From Bremia lactucae (taxonomy: Eukaryota; Oomycota; Peronosporomycetes; Peronosporales; Peronosporaceae): DNA of 64,000 nucleotides. The translations under genes and the position numbers were made by a program. This document shows, in pieces, positions 19,997-28,059 of the stretch. The notes beneath the pieces are model-generated. The model saw only the letters and a list, made by a program, of their open reading frames with translations, ran no database searches and was not told where the DNA came from. Positions within the stretch are counted from its first letter, which is position 1, and the number at the start of each line of letters is the position of its first letter. Location: positions 13,621,752 to 13,685,751 of the forward strand of contig NC_090610.1 in the NCBI RefSeq assembly GCF_004359215.1. Direction: 5' to 3'.

Positions 19997-20883
19997 AGTC
20001 TCGTTTGTGTGCAGCCCGAGTCTTAGTGGGGGTGGGCCCCTCACTATGCTCGGTGCGAAAGAGGTACATAATTTCGTCAATATGACGATGACCCATGAGG
20101 GTATCATCTCAACGACTGACACTTGCCCTAGTGACCCCCTGCCAGCTTAGCAGTAGTCAATAAAATTATGCCTTTTGACCGACCTCTCGGCGGTATCATA
20201 GGCGAGTCTGATGCTAAAAGCGTCAGCGAGGCTCAACGCTTTGTGGATGAGCGATTAACCATCACACGTAAAGTCCGTGACGCAATGGCAAGCGCACAGG
20301 ACAAGCAAAAAGAATTTCCGGACCGAAATGGTCGCAAAAATAATGAACGCTTTAGAGTAGGTAAAAAATTGCTATTCAGTACTGCTACCCTACCTAAAAT
20401 TGCGATTTCTGTACTACCTGGAGGTACTACGAAGTTGTTGCCGCGTTTTATTGAGCCCTTTACGGTGGTAGAAGAGGTTAGAGACCATTTAGGCTCACCC
20501 TTCCCCCGTATATGAAGACGGACCCCGTATTTTGCGTGGGTCGTCTGAAACGGTATGTAGACCCAAATGAGGTCACATACCCCCATCTGGTTAAGGAGAC
20601 CGATGGTGACGCCGACTGTGAGTCGAGCGTCGTTCGGGTGAGGGGGACGGTGAAGGTGAAAAACTTTCAGCCGACCGACTCCTCCTGCCACGAACAGGAC
20701 TCGGAGAGCGAGGGACATATCGCGAGTAACGCAGATCCCTCAGCATTATCCTTTCAAAGAGGTCCAAGCGAGTCTTCAGGCGTTCATAACCCTGACGAGC
20801 CTTCGCTCGAACATCAACGAGATCCGAGGTCAGTCGCGAGACTTGACCCTCGAGATCCGCAATACGTCGTTCAGCAGCGCTAA
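19997..20883 (+). pseudogene. Fam2 integrase C-terminal region, copy 3
   Basis: It is homologous to 5025-5922: SLSGGGPLTMLGAKE, RPLGGIIGESDAKSVSEAQ, RNGRKNNERFRVG, then LPRFIEPFTVVEEV. A small deletion near 20490 shifts the frame. It reopens at MKTDPVFCVGRLKRYV and runs through the Ser/Asp-rich tail to TAA at 20883. The conserved GPF is EPF here and VFYVGR is VFCVGR, so it has diverged from the 4.8 kb copy. The last 290 bp overlap the opposite-strand extra ORF. Confidence 0.7.
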
Positions 20884-21838
20884 ACGCCTGTGACTGAACG
20901 GACGAAGGTAAGGCAGCCGCGATTATTTGGTCGAGATCGCCAGCCCTATCGGACGCCGCCTGCACTTATGGATGCGGGCGGAAATCAACGCTTCCTTGTT
21001 GGAAGTTTGCTTGCCCATCGCTCAACGAGGCAAAGGTATCAGACCCTCGTCCAATTGAGAGGTTACTTCCGAAGAGTTTTGACTCTTGGGAATTGATCGA
21101 AGCCCTACGTATTGATGTGCCCGGCTTGGTTGCTGTCTATGAAAACTGGCACCAGCGGAAGTCTCTTCGCTCGTCTCAAATGGACTAGCAAAAGCAGCGT
21201 TGTGAGAAGAAACAGGGGGTACAGTTCCGCCCATGATTTCTTTCACACGCAAGCGGGCNNNNNNNNNNNNNNNNNNNNNNNNNNNNNNNNNNNNNNNNNN
21301 NNNNNNNNNNNNNNNNNNNNNNNNNNNNNNNNNNNNNNNNNNNNNNNNNNNNNNNNNNTACCTTGCACAGAAACACATGCAGGTGACCGTACGGGAGACG
21401 GAACGGGCGATGAGGATCATCCTCATCGTCGGAACAAAATAGACGATTAAATCATCTATCAGAATGAGCCCTCTCATTCGAAGGCTCATAATCAGCCGCC
21501 TGACGGGTATCAGGCGACTGTTCCATCCTCCCCGAGTCGGCCATTTCGTCCGACTCGCACTCATAATCGACCTCTAAAGAGGGGTCGTACTCACGTGGTG
21601 AATCACCACGTGCACTCGCAACACCAAGTGTTGTGCGAGTGGAAGACACTACGGTAGACGGAACGTCTACCGCAAGAGATAACAATGCGTCACCCGCGGC
21701 TGCACGAACCGCAGCCGAAGGTTCAACACTATCCTCACCCCGCATGAATTGTTCCTTCATGCGATGGAATTTAAAATGATGGATCTGACCAATCAAAATC
21801 ATTTTAAAAATTAAGTGGTCATTTAGCGACCACTCCAC
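20591..21838 (-). pseudogene. Fam2 extra ORF antisense to pol, nearly complete
   Basis: The minus-strand frame lies between the pol tail and the 3' LTR. The N-terminal part from 21838 includes MKEQFMRGEDSVEPSAAVRA, then an acidic segment (YECESDEMADSGRMEQ), one TGA near 21450, then CSDDEDDPHRPFRLP, and is cut by Ns (21259-21358). After the gap come VKEIMGGTVPPVSSHN and FETSEETSAGASF, a frame break near 21030, then QANFQQGSVDFRPHP, one stop, and an open C-terminus (20591-20965). That C-terminus has a coiled coil (RRIADLEGQVSRLTSDLVDV) and an RS-rich tail. Its homologues at 5.65-6.06 kb and 3.4-3.6 kb support real coding. Its function is unknown; a nuclear or RNA-binding role is only a guess from the RS tail. 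Confidence 0.6.
21259..21358. other. Assembly gap (100 Ns)
   Basis: Exactly 100 Ns, the conventional length for a gap of unknown size. It lies inside the Fam2 extra ORF. Confidence 1.
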
Positions 21839-21864
21839 CTAATGACATTCAGAGTGATTGTCGT

Positions 21865-22330
21865 TTAAGGGAGGGGTGATGTAACGGGGTGTATCGTTAC
21901 ATGAAATTAACAATAAAAGATTGTTAATTAATATTATCCAAAAGGTAGATAATATTTGGAGGAAATTACTTTAAATAGTAATTTCCTGAATTCTTATCCA
22001 TAAATAGGTATAGACCATTATGTCTATTTATTCCGCAGACTAATCAGCTGTAGAAGTAATCAAAGAGAGTTACGAGATAAGATAGATAAGAATTCATTTA
22101 CATGTTTAGTATTAGTTTATAGTTAAGACAACATTTACAAAGATAGATTAACAAGACACTTAACTATATTAATACAGTTTTTCATTTTACACTCTTAAGC
22201 TAACTTGCCTTAAGAGAAGTCTTCCTCTATACGTACAGTGTACGTCACCTAACGAGAGGCACCACTCACATCTGAAGCAGTGTGAAGTGGACTTGTACTG
22301 AAACAGTACAAGTCGCAGTGCCCCGTTACA
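21865..22330 (+). repeat. Polypurine tract and Fam2 3' LTR (21881-22330)
   Basis: TTTAAGGGAGGGGTGA (21865-21880) directly precedes TGTAACGGGG. The LTR ends GTGCCCCGTTACA. The purine tract fixes the orientation as plus, matching the pol fragment upstream. Confidence 0.75.
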
Positions 22331-22825
22331 GTTAAATTTATTTGGAAAAATACAAGCTACCAATCTCAGTTACCCCGTGTGTCGGCACTTCACTGAGGAA
22401 GCTACAACACTAGACTTGCTAATTCTATAATGATCAAGTAATCTTATCAGATAGATATCGAATTGGAGTTATAGATTTAGAGTATCGCGAAACCTTGTTC
22501 TTATCAAAATTACTTATCGAAAAATCTTGCATTGTAAGCAGCCTAGATCAGTAAGAGTGGGGCGAAGGCCCGTCGGTATTCATTCTGACTATATTCAACG
22601 GCAATCAAGAATGCGTCTTTACCAGTCTACTGAAGAGTTGCAACACTTGACGAAAGCCAAGAATAAGTATAACTGTGCGATGAACAGCGAAGCCCCCCCC
22701 TTGCTCGGGCGATGTCAATCGATAATGCGAAAAATTGCTACACTACCTCGACGTTATTGGATCTATCCGAAAAAACACCTGTAAAAAAATTACACAGAGG
22801 GACGTTAGCGCACACTGCTCACCAC
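22331..22825. other. Border between repeats and gene island, no gene supported
   Basis: This contains a short open frame (22527-22784, 85 codons) with no recognisable domain and no repeat homology. I regard it as non-coding flank and the 3' region of the neighbouring dehydrogenase gene. Confidence 0.5.
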
Positions 22826-24066
22826 TTAAAAAAATATGTTTACCATCTTACCATTAAGCTGCTCTAGCGCAAGTATCAGTGCATGAGGTCCCAAGCGGCC
22901 ATGCCCTTGGGCCTACATGAATAATCTTTGAGTTTTTTTATCAAAAGAAATCGAGAGTACGGTCAGTTAAAACTTACCTTTAAAGCTATGTACAGCTGGT
23001 GCGCAAGCGACAGCCCTGGAAGCGACAAGTTCATTCTGCGTAAAAGAAACGGTATGTAAGTTCAAAGTTAAATAACATGAGCCAAATTTTCACATCTATA
23101 CCTTTCCGCCTCCTTTAAAGCGATACCCATGTCCTTTAAAAAATATTCAACGAACAATCCTGGCTCGAAGTCCCTCTTAATGATTCGCGGGCCCAAGTAA
23201 TTGATAGACCATAAACCAGCCGCATCAGTATTGACAGCATGAATAGCTTCGTCCATGTCAAGGCCACATTTTTTCGCATAAAGCAGACTTTCTACAACTC
23301 CGATCATTGAAGAAGCAATCAAAATTTGATTCATCAATTTCGTGTGCTGGCCGGCGCCGGCAGGCCCCATGTGGCGAACAGACTTAGCCATAATACTGAG
23401 AAAAGGCATCGTTACGTAGACGGATTCCATATCGCCACCAACCATGACAGAGAGCGTGGCATCACGGGCGCCAATATCTCCTCCAGAAACTGGTGCATCG
23501 AGTGACGATACTCCTCTTATTTTAGCCGCATCATATATCGTTTTCGCCAGGGCGGGTGAGCTGGTTGTCATGTCTACAATGATGCTTCCTAACTTCATTT
23601 TTGAGAGCAGACCCGAGTCCGAATCGAGCACTACTGCTTTAACGTCACTTGGGTACCCAGCCATGACAAAAACAATATCTAATATAGTCGAAAAGACGAA
23701 GTTAGTCAATGCAACAATTCTAGAACTGATATCAACTGCCTATTCTCCAACCTGAAACTTGGGCGACTTCAGCAGGAGAGCCAGCCACTTTTGCTCCCTT
23801 TTCTCTTAACCCGTCACATTTTGACGGTGTTCGGTTAAACACAGTGACCTCATAGCCATGATTCTAGAAACATAAGATATACTTATAAATCAACAATTTT
23901 AGAGCCGATTTCTTAATAAGTACCAATAGATGTCCACACATACTTGAACCCATTATGCCTGTTCCAATCCAGCCCAAACTATTTTATATATTATGAGCTG
24001 CGTAAGTACATACTAAGAAAGGAAGAGTAGCCCCCACCGTATCTTGACACGAGACGCAGCAGACAT
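22826..24066 (-). CDS. Beta-hydroxyacid dehydrogenase (3-hydroxyisobutyrate dehydrogenase/GLYR1 type)
   Basis: An NAD(P)-dependent oxidoreductase of the 6-phosphogluconate dehydrogenase superfamily, which acts on small beta-hydroxyacids or semialdehydes. My spliced model uses exons 24038-24066, 23924-23978, 23752-23863, 23102-23678, 22978-23035 and 22826-22912. All five introns are GT-AG, 59-73 bp, with phases that join correctly, giving 305 aa. The Rossmann motif is GWIGTGIMG near the start, and NRTPSK suggests NADP(H). The substrate motif is DAPVSGGDIGARDATLSVMV, the catalytic Lys lies in GAGQHTKLMNQ, and the C-terminal helical domain ends GRLGPHALILALEQLNG. The first Met is MSAASRVKIR. The same frame is open upstream into the FAR1-like ORF with no stop, so this could be the C-terminal half of one larger protein (22826-25038, 608 aa). 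Confidence 0.85.
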
Positions 24067-25038
24067 CAAATCAATTCCTTGAGTTTGAAGCAGCACTAAA
24101 ATATCAGATAAAAAAGTAAAATATCGGCAACCAGTAGGGTCATAAGCATTTTGCTGACCGTTCGCTTTGGACGTCGTCGAGTCTTCGAGAGCTGAGTTTA
24201 CACTGCTAGCGACCCGCGGGTCAATTTGCGTTACTGAAGCAACAAAAGGTGCAACAGCAGTCTGCTCGTCTTTCTGCCGACTCTGTGAGTTTGGCACGAT
24301 CAGCTCGTCATCTATTACAACGCGACTTTCCGAGTACGACTTAAACAAGTGCTCACTCAGACGGTGGTTGTGTCGATTAATCTGGGCCACAACGCGAACA
24401 ATATACTTATTTTCCTGTCCTACAAGATGGTTTGGCTTGCGCTCCGATATACAAGCACGAATCATAGCTGGACATCCCATGTAGCGATAGTGCTGCCTTG
24501 GTCGTTTACCCTTTCCGCGGGGTTTAGTTTTCACTCCGTGCGTGCATAAATATAGCTTTTTAACGAAACCGACACTTTCATCAATAGGTTTCTTCATGCT
24601 GTTTCTCTTAGCAGCTCGAGAGTTGACGGCTTTAGCTGAGTCGGATGTTCGCAATCTCATTGGCTGATGTGTAGACTCGCAGTACTCGTCCATGGCGCGA
24701 TGAAAGTCGTTCCATGAGTCAAAGCATTGATCTATTCCCACGCACTGGACATATGTCTGCTCTTCTTCTACCATCGCCAGCAGCGGAACACATTCGTCTT
24801 CAATTTCGTCATTTTCATGCTCTTCCTCGCGCAGCACCACGTCGGCTTCCCGCTTTCCCAGAAGACTAGTTAATGATGTTGACGGCTGCTGCATCGCTAA
24901 GTCTTCTTGAGTGTGCACTTTATCATCGGCTGTCAAAGAAGTAAGGCTATCATTTTCAATCCTTGAAAGTGTCGTATAGTCCGAGCTTCCATCGAGGGAT
25001 GCACAAGAACGATGCCGCTCCTCCCCTGCTGAGTCCAT
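24013..25038 (-). CDS. FAR1-type zinc-finger protein; possibly N-terminal half of a dehydrogenase fusion
   Basis: A single open frame of 341 codons from ATG 25038. Residues 1-100 are Ser/Thr/Glu-rich and probably disordered. Residues 104-240 look like a FAR1/WRKY-GCM1-type DNA-binding domain: SWNDFHRAMDEYCEST, then C165 in LYLCTHG, a basic patch KTKPRGKGKRPRQHYR that could serve in nuclear import, C189 in YMGCPA, and the His pair in INRHNHRLSEHL (223/225). No MULE transposase domain follows. The TAG at 24013 lies inside the first intron of the dehydrogenase model, so this stop may be used only if that intron is retained. A 63-bp GTCAGC...TTTTAG segment (24096-24158) could be an extra in-frame intron. 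It is divergent from the SUN gene, with 97 bp between start codons. Confidence 0.65.
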   Translation of the reverse strand: MDSAGEERHRSCASLDGSSDYTTLSRIENDSLTSLTADDKVHTQEDLAMQQPSTSLTSLLGKREADVVLREEEHENDEIEDECVPLLAMVEEEQTYVQCVGIDQCFDSWNDFHRAMDEYCESTHQPMRLRTSDSAKAVNSRAAKRNSMKKPIDESVGFVKKLYLCTHGVKTKPRGKGKRPRQHYRYMGCPAMIRACISERKPNHLVGQENKYIVRVVAQINRHNHRLSEHLFKSYSESRVVIDDELIVPNSQSRQKDEQTAVAPFVASVTQIDPRVASSVNSALEDSTTSKANGQQNAYDPTGCRYFTFLSDILVLLQTQGIDLMSAASRVKIRWGLLFLS

Positions 25039-25135
25039 CAGCTTTTTTGCTACAAACTTAATTAATAGATTTGAACTAAATTTGAATTTACACTTTTCGG
25101 TAACAATTAGTGCGGTATCCTCTTAACACGCCGCA
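25039..25135. promoter_or_regulatory. Short shared divergent promoter region
   Basis: Only 97 bp separate the ATG of the zinc-finger gene (minus) from the ATG of the SUN gene (plus). The stretch is AT-rich. Transcription start sites must lie here, or within a 5' exon I cannot see. No clear initiator match was recognised. Confidence 0.4.
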
Positions 25136-27438
25136 ATGGCAAATTGCAACACGTACAGTCGGGGGCTGCGCAGTCGTAGTCGCTCAGACTCGACATCTTC
25201 GGAGGAAGAAGAGATTTATGATGACATGAATATTGGGGATCGAGAAAATGGGGATACTACGCCGCCTAAGCTGGTGCAGCGCACGTTATTGCTGTGCTCG
25301 GATGGCGTTCGTGACGAGGACGACGACGAAGATAGTGACTTTGAGGAGTTAGATGACTTCAGTGAGCCATTGTATCGTGGCACGTTTTATAGCTGTCGTC
25401 AGATTGATCTGGATAATGCACGACGGCTTCAAATATTCCAGGAAGAGCGCGGAAAAAAACACAAAAACGAGATGCAACGCTTGGAGCTAAAATTAAAAGC
25501 AGATGGCGCTGCCGCTTACTTTAACATGCCGACCAATGCTGCTGTAGTCATCGAAAAGGTTGCACAGCTGAAAGCGGTTAAGACGCTGCACAATTTTTTA
25601 AGAAGGTCATGGCGCTATGTGCTACGCAATTCATTTATGACCGTGAACGTGCTGTGGCTGCTGGCACCGCTGTGCTGCTTCGTTATTGCAATAGCAGCTC
25701 CGCACTATTTAAATTCGGTAATCCTGTACGCCGATAATATCACTTCAAAAGTGGTTGGCATTGGAGGTGCCGATGCTGGATTTGACGCGGGCGCGGTTCG
25801 TTCCGTAGTAAAGGAGATCCTGGACATGAAATTAGTAACATTGAACGAAGAACTAGGTGTGCTGCGCCAGACTGTGCAGTCTCAGGAGCTTGAAATTGAG
25901 GCGATGAAGCTTCTGCACGATACGGTGCGCCGCTCTCATGATGAAGAACTGCGGAAACTTAGCAGTACAGAGCTCGATAGTGTTATTTATGTTCACGTAA
26001 AAACCGTCGTTGCCAAGCACACTAAGGAACTGGTGTGTTTTATTTTTTGCCATTTGTGAGTATAATGACAACTAGCTCACCTTTCCGTAACTTATTATTG
26101 CAGTGGGATAAATCTATGAATAGCACGTCGCGGCTACAACAAGACGTACGGGCTGCTGCCAAAGAACGGTCATTGATTTCCACAACATTAAAGCATCAAG
26201 CAGAGCATTTGGACGTAAGTTAGTATCGTGATAATTTCCGTTACAAAGTTGTCCTTTTTGACCATTTCTTTGCAGTCCCTTAGAAGCAATGTGGACAGAT
26301 TAGCAATTTCAGAACGTGGAAGCGATTCATTAGTGAGGAAAGACTTGGTAGAGTGGCGTGAGTCGTTTGAAAACAAAGTTCAGGCTGAGATTCAGCTTGG
26401 CTTACAGGAAATTGAAGGCCGCTTGTTGAGCGTGCTACAAGAGGAAAAAAGCTCTTTAGCTTTAAGTGGCTTGGATGCTACTGATCCAGGGATTCTTCAG
26501 GCTATTGAGGTAGCGGTCCAGGCTATTGAAATAAAGAAAACAGGCCGTGTAGACCATGCAGCACTTGCCAACGGCGCCTCTGTGATACGTTCGGAACGGT
26601 TCGCAAGATAAAAAGTCCTATTTGTCATAAGATTACTGCTCATGATAATTTGTTGTTTTAGCGAACTTCTTGATCAGGATGTTTCATCTTTGGTGCAGTT
26701 GCTCTTCCAGCTATTAGGCTTGAGCGACAATGACGGCACATTTACATCTTCATCTTTTCGTCGCGCTCCGATTTTATTTCTTGGGCAGCTGTTTTCATCC
26801 GGGGATAATCCGTGGTGGCTTTCTCGCCACAATGGTCGACCGGAAACTGCATTATCAGTATGTTCACCTCGCGTGTTTCCATTGCAAAGGCTGATATATC
26901 CAATTGCAGGAAACGATGGAAATGGGCAGCTGCTGGGCCATTTCTGGGTCGTCTGGTCGCCTTTCGGTCAAATTCGCTCAGCAAATTGTTGCTGATGCAA
27001 TAACCATAGACCACATTCCTGCACAAACTGCGTCGGATATTAGTTCTGCGCCGAACGAGTTTCGAATTTTGGTCAGTGCACAATAAATTCAAACGTGTCA
27101 TTTCTGGCATCATAACAACATGAGTCTTAATACCGTGCAATCGTTACAGGGCATATCAGGCCATCCTTTGCGAGAAACTGTTGAAGTTACTCCGTTTGGA
27201 AATTTTTCTTACGCAAACACTGGACCAGCTAGCCAAACGTTTAAGCTCAAATTGCCATTGGTTCGCTATTTACTTGTGTTGTTCTTGATCAGGAGAGATT
27301 TATTGACTTGTACGATGTCTTTTTATGCAGAATAAGCGTTCTATTGTTGATGGTATTATGTTGGAGCTGCTTTCAAACCATGGTAACCACGAGTATACTT
27401 GCATTTATCGCTTTCGGGTGCACGGCCAACTTGCATGA
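25136..27438 (+). CDS. SUN-domain inner nuclear membrane protein
   Basis: SUN proteins sit in the inner nuclear membrane and bind KASH partners in the LINC complex that ties chromatin to the cytoskeleton. I built seven exons: 25136-26032, 26104-26214, 26276-26598, 26662-26857, 26910-27071, 27150-27260, 27331-27438. All introns are GT-AG, 52-78 bp, with consistent phases, giving 635 aa. The N-terminus is nucleoplasmic, with an Arg/Ser stretch and acidic runs (SSEEEEIYDD, DEDDDEDSDFEELDD). One membrane segment lies at about 167-188 (VNVLWLLAPLCCFVIAIAA). Coiled coil follows to about 420. The SUN domain contains GSCWAISGSSGRLSVKF, DHIPAQTASDISSAPNEF, FGNFSYANTG and the signature NHGNHEYTCIYRFRVHG, close to the C-terminus as usual. 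The region between ERF and GRPETALS is less well conserved, so exon 4 is the least certain. Confidence 0.88.
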
Positions 27439-28059
27439 GCGAGCGACTTCGTGAGATACAGATCTTGCGCAGTAAGCTAAGAAAGAGAAAGGAGCGAACA
27501 ACTTAATTTTTACGTCGCACGCCTGAAAATTGCATTCTGGCTGGCTACCAATATGATTTCGATTGCCGATTAATTGCGTTAATTTGCAGATAAAAAGTAT
27601 GAATCGCAGTGGCAACCTCAGCATTTTTTTGGCCTTACCTATGCTGCACTGGACGTTGCGCCTCCTCACGGCCCTTTCATTCTTTGAATTTCTTTTATTT
27701 AGTTCGAAGGCAAGTTCACGCGGCGTCGTAGTGCAGCCGTATACAGCTTACACAGCGGTAGAATCTCCGCAGCCATCAGCGACGCATTCCCGTCCTCCGC
27801 TCGTCAGCAATTCAGCAGTATGTAACGTCAGGCCACAAATGCACTAAAATGAGAAGATTAGCCATTTGAAGTGATCTGTATGACACCACTAAACTGATTA
27901 AAAAAGTCTTGATGCATTTCGATGCAAGCGCATTTCGGCTGGAATGAATACGAAACGTCCTGTCGGTCTGGAACACCAGCGTTTTTTGGCATTTAATCGC
28001 ACGCTGAAATCCAGTGCTAACTACGCTCTTCCATCGCACATCTGTGCGTGCAGCACACC
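27439..28059. other. Intergenic region between SUN and HGH1 genes
   Basis: No gene is supported. It holds the SUN 3' end and HGH1 5' region, and a small open frame (27599-27847) with a hydrophobic start but no recognisable domain. A GCAG acceptor-like sequence lies just before the HGH1 ATG, so a 5' non-coding exon is possible. Confidence 0.5.

Larger units (their letters stand above)
18810..22330 (+). mobile_element. Chimeric element: Fam1 5' end, Fam2 3' end
   Basis: The 5' LTR (18810-19335) and gag (from 19390) are Fam1. At about 19996 the sequence switches to Fam2 integrase, followed by the Fam2 pol tail, the opposite-strand extra ORF, a purine tract and a Fam2 3' LTR (21881-22330). The two LTRs are unrelated over most of their length, so this is a recombinant or deletion product rather than a normal insertion. 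Confidence 0.7.

Noticed and set aside
20591..20965. RS-rich minus-strand frame as a host SR splicing factor
   Set aside because: There is no RNA-recognition motif. It lies within a retrotransposon and has a second copy at 5.65 kb in the same element context.
21022..21450. Frames spanning the 100-N gap as complete proteins
   Set aside because: The N-run joins unrelated frames. Only the parts with homologues elsewhere are kept as the antisense ORF.
22527..22784. 85-codon ORF near the dehydrogenase gene as a secreted effector
   Set aside because: No signal peptide, no RxLR, CRN or other effector motif, and no homology recognised.
24013..24015. TAG at 24013 as an unquestioned end of the zinc-finger gene
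   Set aside because: It lies in the first intron of the dehydrogenase model and could be an intron-retention stop only, so I report both possibilities.
28048..28059. GTG at 28048 as HGH1 start
   Set aside because: Nuclear eukaryotic genes use ATG, and one lies 12 bases downstream in frame.
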